Assembly: GCA_900302705.1 (NCBI GenBank)
Contig: OUUY01000075.1
Location: 27,214 to 91,213 of the forward strand
Source: Candidatus Sulfobium mesophilum
GTDB lineage: Bacteria; Nitrospirota; Thermodesulfovibrionia; Thermodesulfovibrionales; UBA6898
Direction: 5' to 3'
Length of the DNA stretch: 64,000 nucleotides
Numbering within the stretch: position 1 is the stretch's first letter; each line of letters begins with the position of its first letter. The translations under genes and the position numbers were made by a program. Under the pieces are notes generated by a model. It saw only the letters and a program-made list of their open reading frames with translations, did not search any database and was not told the DNA's origin. This document shows, piece by piece, positions 44,647 to 53,030 of this stretch.

Positions 44647-45309
44647 TCACATAACGGGTAAATATAACTTATGAGAAATTATAAATGATTCAACGTTCTC
44701 TGGCAACAGATATTTTATGCTCTGCCCTGCCCTGTGGAGCCTTCTTATATCCGAAGATGAGATATCCAGGGGAGTAATCTTGACAAGGTAAGCCTCTCTG
44801 AGCGACTTTAATTTGAGGCTTAATATTTCTCTGCTGTCTTTTTCAAGCAGCTCCAGATTCGACCTTTCAACATCAATATACGGCGATTCCAGCAGGTCGA
44901 CTAAGCGACATCCGGGCCTGGCCAGCACTGCGAAATTGACAAGTGACACCAGTTTCTCGGGCATCCACCAGTTTGGGATGTCCAAAAAAGCATCGATGCC
45001 GAGCATAAAGAATAGTTCGGCATGGCCATATAATTTAAGGAGCGCCTCCATAGTCTCCACTGTGTAAGACTTCTGAGGTTTCCTGCACTCTATATCGAGG
45101 ACTTCAAAGGCCCTGTTTCCGGCCATCGCAAGTCTCGCCATCTCGAAACGGTCGAGAGAATCTGCAAGGTCTTCCGTCTTAAGAGGAGGGGTTCCTGAGG
45201 GGACGAAGAGAACCTTGTCGAAGGTCAGTGCCTCCTTCACCTCTTCCGCTGCCCTGAGATGTCCGTAATGGATAGGATTAAAAGTACCGCCGAAGACTCC
45301 GATTCTCAA
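44647..45309 (-). CDS. nadD: Nicotinate-nucleotide adenylyltransferase
   Basis: Adenylates nicotinate mononucleotide to deamido-NAD. GVFGGTFNPIHYGHLRAAEEV near residues 4-24 (GGTFNPIHYGH is the core) contains the HxGH motif; VPSGTPPLK near 36-44 and the late motif ISSSDIRRLHRAGQS near 184-198 close the site. At 220 residues it is normal. It lies between proA (7-base gap) and rsfS, a frequent order. Confidence 0.95.
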   Translation of the reverse strand: MRIGVFGGTFNPIHYGHLRAAEEVKEALTFDKVLFVPSGTPPLKTEDLADSLDRFEMARLAMAGNRAFEVLDIECRKPQKSYTVETMEALLKLYGHAELFFMLGIDAFLDIPNWWMPEKLVSLVNFAVLARPGCRLVDLLESPYIDVERSNLELLEKDSREILSLKLKSLREAYLVKITPLDISSSDIRRLHRAGQSIKYLLPENVESFIISHKLYLPVM

Positions 45310-45316
45310 GGCCGCT

Positions 45317-46573
45317 CTACTCTCTAATCTGTCCGTTTCCTAAGACAATGAACTTGGTGCAGGTCAATTCCTCAAGCCCCATAGGCCCTCTGGCATGGAT
45401 CTTGTCGGTTGAAATGCCTATCTCAGCCCCGAGGCCGAACTGATATCCATCATTGAGACGCGTCGAAGCGTTTATAAATACTGCAGAGGAATCCACCTCT
45501 CGGAGGAACCGCATCCCCTTTGCATAGTCCCTTGTTACAATTGAGTCGGAATGGGCCGAACTGTATTTGGCAATATGCTCCATCGCCTCATCGATATCCC
45601 TGACTATCCTGACATTGAGGACAAGATCGAGATATTCATTATAGTAGTCCTCCTCTTTCACGCTGTCGATATCCCGCAATATCTTTCTTGTCTCGGGACA
45701 TCCCTTCATTATGACTCCGGCCTTATTAAACCTTGCCGCCATATCCGGCAGAAAGTTCTTCGCAATCTTTTTATCGATGAGCATCGTCTCCATCGCATTG
45801 CACGTCCCGGGCCTCTGTACTTTGGCGTTAAAACATATATCCTGGGCCATCTGAAGGTCCGCATCCCTGTCGACAAAGACATGACAGACGCCCTTGTAAT
45901 GCTTCAGGACGGGTATCCTTGAATTCTCGGTAACTGCCCTTATAAGACCCTCCCCCCCGCGCGGTATAATGAGGTCCACTATCCCTTCCAGTTTGAGCAT
46001 CTCCATTACCGCTTCCCTGTCAGGGATGTCGATGAAAGTCACTACGCCCTCGTGCAATCCCTCTTTTTTTGCCACATCCCGCAATATCTTTACGATCGCC
46101 CTGTTGGAATTGATAGCCTCAGAACCGCCACGAAGGACTACTGCATTGCCTGCCTTAAGGCAGAGGCTCGTTGCGTCAGCCGTAACATTAGGTCTCGACT
46201 CGTAGATTATGCCTATCACGCCTATGGGTACGCGCATCTTTCCGACCGTCATGCCATTAGGCCGCTGCCACATCCTCACAACCTCACCGACAGGATCAGG
46301 CAATGCAGCGACTTCCACAAGCCCCTGCGCCATCTCGTTTATGCGCTTACCCGTAAGGGTAAGCCTGTCGATCATAGACTTTGATAGGCCTTTTTTAACG
46401 GCAAAGGAGATATCTTTGGCATTTTCCTTTATCAGCTCCTTCTCCCTTTTCTTGAGAGCCTCAGCCATCTTTATGAGTGCGATATTTTTTTGTTTTGATG
46501 AGGCCTTCCCTAAAGAACGTGCCCCTTCTCTGGCCTCTTTCGCCTTAGCCAAAACAAATCCCTTTATGTCCAT
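45317..46573 (-). CDS. proA: Gamma-glutamyl phosphate reductase
   Basis: Reduces gamma-glutamyl phosphate to glutamate semialdehyde with NADPH in proline synthesis. GVIGIIYESRPNVTADATSL near residues 118-137 and the active-site Cys in QRPGTCNAMETMLI near 252-265 (RPGTCNA) are clear, as is the C-terminal GLGAEIGISTDKIHARGPMG near 379-398. At 418 residues it is full length. AGGAGG precedes the ATG. proB and obgE, its usual neighbours, are not beside it. Confidence 0.97.
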   Translation of the reverse strand: MDIKGFVLAKAKEAREGARSLGKASSKQKNIALIKMAEALKKREKELIKENAKDISFAVKKGLSKSMIDRLTLTGKRINEMAQGLVEVAALPDPVGEVVRMWQRPNGMTVGKMRVPIGVIGIIYESRPNVTADATSLCLKAGNAVVLRGGSEAINSNRAIVKILRDVAKKEGLHEGVVTFIDIPDREAVMEMLKLEGIVDLIIPRGGEGLIRAVTENSRIPVLKHYKGVCHVFVDRDADLQMAQDICFNAKVQRPGTCNAMETMLIDKKIAKNFLPDMAARFNKAGVIMKGCPETRKILRDIDSVKEEDYYNEYLDLVLNVRIVRDIDEAMEHIAKYSSAHSDSIVTRDYAKGMRFLREVDSSAVFINASTRLNDGYQFGLGAEIGISTDKIHARGPMGLEELTCTKFIVLGNGQIRE

Positions 46574-46686
46574 TCAGACGCCTCCTGTTTGCAAAGATAA
46601 TTATCACTTTAGAATACAAAAACTGACTTAAATGTTTCAAAGGAAATAAGTTCCCCACAAAGGAGAAAGGCAGGCACAATGCCAGA

Positions 46687-48702
46687 CTAAAGACTTCCCA
46701 GAAGGAGACTTGCGGAAACGGCTTCGGATGGAGAGAGCCTCTTATATTGAAAAAAGGAATTGACGACCTTCTTGACGTAGTTTCTCGTTTCGGAGTAAGG
46801 AATTTCCTCGATAAACTCATCAACTGCAATGTTGTTGTCCCGCTGTTGCCATTTCCTTACCATGGCCTCTCCTGCGTTATAGGCGGCAAGTACATAAGGC
46901 AGAGACCTGAATTCTCTGAACAGCGTCTTCAGATAATAAACGCCGAGATTTATATTCTTTTTCACATCGTTTAACTGAGAATCCCTGCTAATGCCGAGAT
47001 TAATATCCTTGTCGAGCCGATAGGCAGTATGGGGCATAAGCTGCATCAGTCCGCGCGCACCCGCCACTGACCTCGCATCCGGGTCGAACCGGCTCTCTTC
47101 CCTAATCACCGACAGCGCGATCATAGGGTCGATGTCATGCTTACTCGATACCTTCTCGACGTCATCCCAGAAGGCCAGCGGATACCAAAACCCGTGCAGT
47201 TTCTCCGAGTAGGGCATTCTTGTAGCCAGGGTCACTGCGCGTTTATAATCTCCGATCTTCTGAAACCGGGAAGCGGTAGCCGCCAGCATCAGCGGCGTTT
47301 CGATCTTTCTGGATATCCACTGCAATTCCGCGCTCGCTTCCCTCGTCATGCCCAGGGAAAAAAGCGCGTCCACCCTCTCGAATTGCCGTTGCGCGCCGTT
47401 GTCCACTTCCAAAGGGGCATCCGGGTATGCAAGACTCACGGCTTTTATCTTCCCCTTGGCAGCGGAAAGCCCCGCATAAAAATTATTTTCATATTTTGAC
47501 AATAAGCTGTAAAGCTCTTTTGCGTCTTTTCCGGCCGCCTCTGTGCTTCTGGCCTGCCAGTATAGATACTTTGGATCTTCATATTTCGCATACAGCTTGC
47601 CGAATATCCCGGCAGACTTTTCATAGTCCGCAGTTCTGTAATAAGTCCAGCCCATCCCCCACATCGCCTCTTCGGCATCAGCCGGGTATCCCGATGAGAC
47701 CTCGGCATAGATTTCCAGCGCCCCTTCACAGTCACCATCTTTTCGCCTATCTGAAGCAACGGCAAGGAGCAGTCCGCCCGCCCTCTTATCTTTCTTGGCC
47801 CGCAGTTCTCTCAGCGCCGACTCAAATCCCTGTTTATCGCCGGCGCGGTACAGGGAACGCGCCTTAAAGAAAACATCGTTTGCAGTTTTATAAATCTCAG
47901 CCGCCTCCTTATACTGCTTTTGCCTGAAGAGAGAAAGCCCTATATTTCTGAGGATTTCTTCCCTGTTCTTTGCATCGCACGACGGAAGCGTCTTTCTCAA
48001 CTCATGCTCTGCTTCCTTAAACTCGTTCCTCTTCATAAGATTGGCCGCTCTTTCCACAATGTCCGATGAATTCACCTCTGAGGGCTTCAGCTCCGCATAT
48101 GCGGCCTTCGAAAGCGGACCCGCTAAAATGTAGATCTTTTTAAATACCGCTTTTGCCCGCTTGACGTCTCCGGATTGCTTAAGTAAAAGGCCATATGCAA
48201 AATTCATCTCCTCATCCTCTGGATAGTCTCTTACATAGGAATCCATTATCTGAAGGATTCTTTCTCCCTCATTCTCCTTCGCCTCCCTGATTTCGATCGA
48301 TCTTGCCTTCTTTATAAGAGGGGACTGGGGATATTTATGAATCAATGCCAGGACCGCATCCAAAGATTTTTTATGATCTCCAAGTTCGTGATAAGCGGTT
48401 GACAGATAAAGAAGTGTGTAGTCCTCTAGGAGGGGGAATTCTTTTGCCGCAGCAACGAGTTTTTCGACAGCTTCTTCGTAACGGCCGGCATCAAGGTCGC
48501 ATTTCCCACCCTTGAAAAATTCCTTTCCGTCGGACCCTAAAGCCAAATTCGGAGGAAGAAACAACAACAAAAGCACTGCCCAAAAGGCAGACCTGATCAA
48601 AAGGTCGATAACTTGCGACATTGCTTTTGAGTTATATACTGCCTGAAACATCGAAGATACTTCTTCCTGAAAGAAATTGTCTGCTGAAGCGCCGGTTCCC
48701 AT
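46687..48702 (-). CDS. Soluble lytic transglycosylase with TPR domain
   Basis: A Slt70-like periplasmic enzyme that cleaves peptidoglycan to anhydromuropeptides. The signal segment is LLIRSAFWAVLLLLFLPPNLALG; starts at 48702, 48651 or 48621 are all possible, the shorter ones leaving a more normal signal peptide. Residues about 60-480 are TPR-like helices (LYLSTAYHELGDHKKSLDA, MGWTYYRTADYEKSAGIF). The C-terminal SLT domain has the catalytic Glu in VIREESRFDPDARS, then GARGLMQLMPHTA and LAAYNAGE. It is 671 residues at most. The gene is monocistronic, next to tRNA-Cys. Confidence 0.9.
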   Translation of the reverse strand: MGTGASADNFFQEEVSSMFQAVYNSKAMSQVIDLLIRSAFWAVLLLLFLPPNLALGSDGKEFFKGGKCDLDAGRYEEAVEKLVAAAKEFPLLEDYTLLYLSTAYHELGDHKKSLDAVLALIHKYPQSPLIKKARSIEIREAKENEGERILQIMDSYVRDYPEDEEMNFAYGLLLKQSGDVKRAKAVFKKIYILAGPLSKAAYAELKPSEVNSSDIVERAANLMKRNEFKEAEHELRKTLPSCDAKNREEILRNIGLSLFRQKQYKEAAEIYKTANDVFFKARSLYRAGDKQGFESALRELRAKKDKRAGGLLLAVASDRRKDGDCEGALEIYAEVSSGYPADAEEAMWGMGWTYYRTADYEKSAGIFGKLYAKYEDPKYLYWQARSTEAAGKDAKELYSLLSKYENNFYAGLSAAKGKIKAVSLAYPDAPLEVDNGAQRQFERVDALFSLGMTREASAELQWISRKIETPLMLAATASRFQKIGDYKRAVTLATRMPYSEKLHGFWYPLAFWDDVEKVSSKHDIDPMIALSVIREESRFDPDARSVAGARGLMQLMPHTAYRLDKDINLGISRDSQLNDVKKNINLGVYYLKTLFREFRSLPYVLAAYNAGEAMVRKWQQRDNNIAVDEFIEEIPYSETRNYVKKVVNSFFQYKRLSPSEAVSASLLLGSL

Positions 48703-48834
48703 GCCACCTAATATCCTTTATATATGATAGTCGAAACGTATTTTTTCGGCAATCCGCATGCAAGCCCTTTCTGGAAAAACGCGCGGGGCTGTCGAAATAG
48801 ATTGAATTCAAAAAGATCATGAAGTCATGGAGAT

Positions 48835-48910
48835 TGGAGGCGGCGAGCGGATTTGAACCGCTGCATAAAGGTTTTGCAGACCTCTCCCTTAGCCACTTGG
48901 GTACGCCGCC
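48835..48910 (-). tRNA. tRNA-Cys (GCA)
   Basis: The minus strand folds as a cloverleaf: acceptor GGCGGCG/CGCCGCC, anticodon arm GAGGT-CTGCAAA-ACCTT with anticodon GCA, T arm AGCGG-TTCAAAT-CCGCT, discriminator T. The 3' CCA is encoded (48835-48837). It lies 110 bases downstream of tRNA-Gly on the same strand. Confidence 0.95.
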
Positions 48911-48933
48911 TTTTAAGATATAATCCGCAAAAA

Positions 48934-49011
48934 GTGAATCGTGAAGGGTGAATTGGCTTATTCTTTAACAGTAGTTAACGTGCTCTTCACTGAAGACTAT
49001 TCACTATTCAC
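48934..49011. repeat. Inverted array of GTGAANN heptads between tRNA genes
   Basis: Plus strand: GTGAATC, GTGAAGG, GTGAATT in tandem (48934-48954). Minus strand: GTGAATA, GTGAATA, GTCTTCA, GTGAAGA in unbroken 7-base phase (49011 down to 48984). The arms are imperfect inverted repeats around a 29-base centre. The spacers on either side of the tRNA genes (48703-48834, 49097-49147) hold nothing else I can identify. Confidence 0.7.
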
Positions 49012-49020
49012 TGCATTTTC

Positions 49021-49096
49021 TGGAGCGGGAAACGGGATTCGAACCCGCGACCCCAACCTTGGCAAGGTTGTGCTCTACCAACTGAGCTATTCCCGC
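49021..49096 (-). tRNA. tRNA-Gly (GCC)
   Basis: The minus strand gives acceptor GCGGGAA/TTCCCGC, D arm GCTC-AGTTGGTA-GAGC, anticodon arm CAACC-TTGCCAA-GGTTG with anticodon GCC, T arm GCGGG-TTCGAAT-CCCGT, discriminator T and an encoded CCA. It precedes tRNA-Cys on the same strand, probably in one transcript. Confidence 0.97.
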
Positions 49097-49147
49097 ATTT
49101 CATGCTATCGAGAAGCACATAATATCATTGCGTTATCAGGATATCGC

Positions 49148-49177
49148 TTAACTTATCGGCAACCGATAGGATATAAT
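49148..49177 (+). promoter_or_regulatory. trpE promoter with palindrome filling the spacer
   Basis: TTAACT (49148-49153), 18 bases, TATAAT (49172-49177). The spacer contains the inverted repeat TATCGG-CAA-CCGATA (49154-49168). The position suits a repressor site. It predicts a leader of about 37 bases with only a weak AGGG before the trpE ATG, and no leader peptide or attenuator is seen. Confidence 0.5.
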
Positions 49178-49220
49178 TATAAGACATAAAATATAAATTT
49201 AACAAGGGATTTTTGTCAAT

Positions 49221-50690
49221 ATGTTTTACCCCAGTTTAACAGAATTCAGGGAATTAGCCGGCAAGGGAAATCTCATTCCCGTTTACAAAGAGATACTTGC
49301 TGATACAGACACGCCGGTCACCGCATTTTTGAAGCTTGGCGGCACGCCTGCATTTCTTCTTGAGAGCGTGGAGGGCGGCGAAAAGTGGGCACGATATTCT
49401 TTTCTAGGGTCCAGACCGTCCAAGATTATAAGGGGTAACGGTAAAACTGTCGAAATAATTAACGGTAAAACTCTCCCCTTGGTAATTGAGTCAAACAATC
49501 CTGTTGATGTTATAAAAAAGGAGATATCGAGGTACAGGCCTGTTGAGATCAGAGACCTGCCGAGGTTTTTCGGCGGGCTTGTCGGCTATATGGGCTATGA
49601 CATGGTGCAGTTCTTCGAACCTGTTCAGGAAGTCAATAAGGAGCGTCTGGGACTGCCGGACTTCTTTTTCATGCTGACAGACACAATGCTCATCTTCGAC
49701 AGCCTCAAACAAAAGATAAAGGTTCTGTCGAACGCACATATAGAAGACAATTCCCCTGATGAGGCATATCACGAGGCAACGCAGAAAATTAATGATATCA
49801 TAGCAAAATTAAGAGCGCCTCTCGTAATAGAAGACGCGCACTCTTCAGTAAAGTCAAACGGCATCCTGTCCAACTTCACAAAAGAAAATTTTCTGTCTGC
49901 TGTTGAAAAGTCGAAAGAATATGTCATGGCAGGAGATATCGTTCAGGTGGTTCTTTCCCAGAGGTTCGAGCGGGAGGCAACCTGTCATCCTTTTCACATC
50001 TACCGGGCGCTCCGTGTCGTCAATCCTTCGCCCTACATGTATTATCTCGATATCGGAGATGCCAAGATAGTCGGCTCGTCACCCGAAATACTCGTTCGAT
50101 TCGAAGACGGCAAGATCGTCCTGCGACCGATCGCAGGCACCAGAAAAAGAGGCAAAACCGATTCAGCTGACGGGGCACTCGAGGAGGAATTAAGGAATGA
50201 CCCCAAGGAGATCGCCGAGCATATAATGCTTGTGGATCTTGGCAGAAACGACGTCGGGAGAGTGGCAACAATCGGGTCAGTCAAGGTTACTGAATTGATG
50301 AAAGTCGAACGGTATAGTCACGTCATGCATCTCGTGTCAAATGTGGAAGGAGATTTGAAAGAGGGCCTTGATGCATTCGACGTTCTGGCCGCATGCTTTC
50401 CGGCTGGAACGGTGTCGGGAGCTCCGAAGGTGAGGGCGATGGAGATCATCGAGGAACTTGAACCAACCAGAAGGGGCCCATACGCAGGCGCTGTCGGGTA
50501 TTTCAGTTACTCCGGCAATATGGATACCTGCATTACGATAAGGACGCTAATCGTAAAAGACGGGAAGGTCTATGTTCAGGCGGGAGCGGGTATAGTTGCA
50601 GACTCTGAACCTGAAAGAGAATACACAGAGACAGTCAACAAAGCAAAAGGAATGATGACTGCTGTAGACATGGCAGAGAATGGATTATGA
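49221..50690 (+). CDS. trpE: Anthranilate synthase component I
   Basis: Forms anthranilate from chorismate with ammonia from TrpG. The N-terminal region has FLLESVEGGEKWARYSFLGS near residues 46-65, where LLES is the tryptophan feedback site. The chorismate-binding core shows RPIAGTRKRGKT near 303-314, DPKEIAEHIMLVDLGRND near 327-344, FPAGTVSGAPKVRAMEII near 394-411 and GAVGYFSYSGNMDTCIT near 424-440. At 489 residues it is normal. It is followed by trpG after 83 bases that hold no other feature. Confidence 0.96.
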   Translation: MFYPSLTEFRELAGKGNLIPVYKEILADTDTPVTAFLKLGGTPAFLLESVEGGEKWARYSFLGSRPSKIIRGNGKTVEIINGKTLPLVIESNNPVDVIKKEISRYRPVEIRDLPRFFGGLVGYMGYDMVQFFEPVQEVNKERLGLPDFFFMLTDTMLIFDSLKQKIKVLSNAHIEDNSPDEAYHEATQKINDIIAKLRAPLVIEDAHSSVKSNGILSNFTKENFLSAVEKSKEYVMAGDIVQVVLSQRFEREATCHPFHIYRALRVVNPSPYMYYLDIGDAKIVGSSPEILVRFEDGKIVLRPIAGTRKRGKTDSADGALEEELRNDPKEIAEHIMLVDLGRNDVGRVATIGSVKVTELMKVERYSHVMHLVSNVEGDLKEGLDAFDVLAACFPAGTVSGAPKVRAMEIIEELEPTRRGPYAGAVGYFSYSGNMDTCITIRTLIVKDGKVYVQAGAGIVADSEPEREYTETVNKAKGMMTAVDMAENGL

Positions 50691-50773
50691 CAATCTTATG
50701 CAGCGTGCCCTACAAGTGCATCTTGAATCTTTAACAATATAAGCTAATCCAAGGACTATAAAAGGGAAACAGC

Positions 50774-51340
50774 ATGCTCTTGATGATTGATAATTACGAC
50801 TCGTTCACATACAACCTGGTGCAATATCTGGGTGAGCTGGGAGAAGATATCAGGGTCTTCAGGAACAACAGGATAACCATAAAAGAAATAGAGGATATGT
50901 CTCCCCAGAAGATTGTGATATCACCCGGACCTTGCACACCCAAAGAGGCTGGCATATCGGTCGAGACGATACGGCACTTTGCAGGCAGGCTTCCTATCTT
51001 GGGCGTCTGCCTGGGTCATCAGTCCATAGGAGCTGCCTTCGGAGGTGAGATAATACGCGCTCCAAGGCTCATGCATGGGAAGACCTCGCTTATCCACCAT
51101 GACGGGAAGAAATTGTTTGACGACCTTCCGAACCCATTTGAAGCAACAAGGTATCATTCACTTCTTATACGGAGGGAATCGATGCCGGATTGTCTTGAAA
51201 TTACAGCCTGGACAGAACAGGGTGAGATTATGGGGGTCAGACATAAGGATTTTGTCATAGAGGGAGTTCAGTTCCATCCCGAGTCAATTTTGACCCTGGC
51301 CGGCAAAGACCTTCTAAAGAACTTCCTGAAAATGAAGTAA
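50774..51340 (+). CDS. trpG: Anthranilate synthase glutaminase component
   Basis: A class I glutamine amidotransferase of 188 residues. The nucleophile is C79 in [11 protein letters not shown] and the His-Glu pair lies in [11 protein letters not shown] near 166-176. [20 protein letters not shown] near residues 4-23 is typical. It may also serve as PabA for folate. The next gene is convergent, so the trpEG unit ends here; trpD, trpC and trpF are elsewhere. Confidence 0.95.
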   Translation: MLLMIDNYDSFTYNLVQYLGELGEDIRVFRNNRITIKEIEDMSPQKIVISPGPCTPKEAGISVETIRHFAGRLPILGVCLGHQSIGAAFGGEIIRAPRLMHGKTSLIHHDGKKLFDDLPNPFEATRYHSLLIRRESMPDCLEITAWTEQGEIMGVRHKDFVIEGVQFHPESILTLAGKDLLKNFLKMK

Positions 51341-51357
51341 TTTATTCGATATAAACT

Positions 51358-51606
51358 TTACTTGTTATTGTCGTCAGGCTTATCAGCCGAGTTCACTTGA
51401 GGATACGGTTCTCCCGGCGTTTCTTTCTCCTTTACTTCTTTTTCGGACGAGGCGATTTCCGTTTCCATATGGACCTTGACATCCTGTGCGGCCCTCTTTA
51501 TCTCAAACAGCCATTTGCCTAGCTTCCGCGCTAATTCCGGGAGTCTTTCCGGACCGAATACAAGAAACGCCACTATAAAAATGATTACAAGCTCGCCGCT
51601 GCTCAT
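51358..51606 (-). CDS. Sec-independent translocase component, TatA/TatB family
   Basis: An 82-residue protein with a short N-terminal TM helix (ELVIIFIVAFLVFG), the FGPERLPELARKLGK hinge and amphipathic helix, and a charged Glu/Lys-rich tail. TatA-type proteins form the pore and TatB-type proteins receive twin-arginine substrates; the FGPERLPE form occurs in both. tatC is not beside it. The gene stands between the convergent trpG and an MFS gene on the same strand 72 bases upstream. Confidence 0.88.
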   Translation of the reverse strand: MSSGELVIIFIVAFLVFGPERLPELARKLGKWLFEIKRAAQDVKVHMETEIASSEKEVKEKETPGEPYPQVNSADKPDDNNK

Positions 51607-51677
51607 ACATCTACCTTATAATTTTCCTGACCATTATGATACACCCGGATATATTATAACAGCACTGCATCCACGAA

Positions 51678-52946
51678 CTATATTAGTTTAGTTATGATCT
51701 TCTCTGCCCTTGTATCCTCCTCGATGAAGCGAGCACAAAGAAATGACAGTGCAGCAGCCAGAAGTATCACTCCGGGTGTTATAAGAAGGGCTTTCCTTAG
51801 TCCCCAGACATCGGACAGCTGGCCAAGAATTGCAGGAGAAACCGCGTCCCCCAGTGCATGGATAAAAAAAATGTTGACGGCAAAAGCCATGGCCCGCACA
51901 GAGGGATTCGTCACATTGACAATTGTGGTATTGAGCGGCCCGGTGTTAAGGAAGAGAAGGAACTCAGCAATAAAGATTGCCGTCAAGCAGCCGGTGAGTG
52001 AAGAAGATGTAATGGCGTATACCGCAAAAGGCGTCCCGGCAAGAAACCCGGCCCCGGATACCATCAAATATCCTTTCCCGCTTCTTCTTTGGAATCTGTC
52101 GCCGAGCCATCCGCCGCTAAGCGTGCCGGTAATGCCAGATATGATCGTTATAGAGCCAAAAAGCATGTTGCCTGTGGCAACATTCTGCCCGTGAATCCTG
52201 TAGAGAAACGTCGGAACCCACTGGGCCAATCCGCCTAAAGCAAAGGTCATGGCAGCCATGGCCAATGTGGTCATTACAAAGGAACGATTTCTAAAAAGCG
52301 ATAGGTAGTCTTCTATCCGCGGATAAGCAGTACTAAAACTTTTCTCGGTGGCCCCGCGTTGCGGCTCACGCAGGCGAAGAATAGGAACGGTAAGAATGAG
52401 CCCCGGCACGGCAGCCAGGAAAAATGCAAAGTGCCACCCAAAAGTCTGCCCGATAACGCCGCCCACGACATAGCCAAGGGCGCTGCCCACAGGTATTGCC
52501 AGATAAAAAAAAGACAGCACACGACCGCGCTGCTCCTTTGAAAAGAAATCAGAAATCAGTCCGGGGGAGACTGTCCCGAAACTCGCTTCGCCTATTCCCA
52601 CCGTTGCTCGGCTGAATAAGAGCGTACTATAGCGTCCTGCCAGTCCCGTTACAGCCGTAGCGATACTCCATAGCGAAAGGCCCAAGCCAGCGAGCCTAAC
52701 ACGCCCGTAGCGATCGCCCAGCCATCCCAGCACCGGGGCCGAAACCATATATGACACCATAAATGAGCTGCCAAGAAGCCCCAATGCAGCATCCGAAAGA
52801 CTAAGTTCAGTTTTTATCAGTGGAAAAACAGCGAAAAGTACCTGCCGGTCGATGTAATTAAGCATGTTGACCACAAACAGAAGACTAAGGGCATAGCGGC
52901 TGTATGTGGGAGTCGATAAATTCATTTTTGGATCGGCGATCTCCAT
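51678..52946 (-). CDS. Major facilitator superfamily transporter
   Basis: A 422-residue protein with twelve predicted TM helices. The MFS loop motif A after helix 2 is GWLGDRYGRVRLAG near residues 75-88 and a repeat GGWLGDRFQRRSGKGY lies after helix 8. NMLNYIDRQVLFAVFPLI near 27-44 is typical of spinster-like and organic-anion carriers. No substrate can be read. The ATG at 52946 has no Shine-Dalgarno; an ATG seven codons later (MNLSTPTYS) with GGAG further upstream is an alternative. A TATAAT lies about 35 bases before the start. Confidence 0.85.
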   Translation of the reverse strand: MEIADPKMNLSTPTYSRYALSLLFVVNMLNYIDRQVLFAVFPLIKTELSLSDAALGLLGSSFMVSYMVSAPVLGWLGDRYGRVRLAGLGLSLWSIATAVTGLAGRYSTLLFSRATVGIGEASFGTVSPGLISDFFSKEQRGRVLSFFYLAIPVGSALGYVVGGVIGQTFGWHFAFFLAAVPGLILTVPILRLREPQRGATEKSFSTAYPRIEDYLSLFRNRSFVMTTLAMAAMTFALGGLAQWVPTFLYRIHGQNVATGNMLFGSITIISGITGTLSGGWLGDRFQRRSGKGYLMVSGAGFLAGTPFAVYAITSSSLTGCLTAIFIAEFLLFLNTGPLNTTIVNVTNPSVRAMAFAVNIFFIHALGDAVSPAILGQLSDVWGLRKALLITPGVILLAAALSFLCARFIEEDTRAEKIITKLI

Positions 52947-53030
52947 TCGTGCGTCGAGAAAACTTAATAATGTGCTAAATTATAGCAAAAATTGAGTGCC
53001 AAGCAGGGTCCAAACGAGAGACAGCATTTA

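Noticed and set aside
48703..49220. Possible protein-coding gene across the tRNA region (plus-strand frame 48941-49189)
   Set aside because: It is composed of the heptad array and the antisense of tRNA-Gly.
50691..50773. Trp attenuator or leader between trpE and trpG
   Set aside because: No Trp-rich leader peptide, T-box or alternating hairpins could be drawn.
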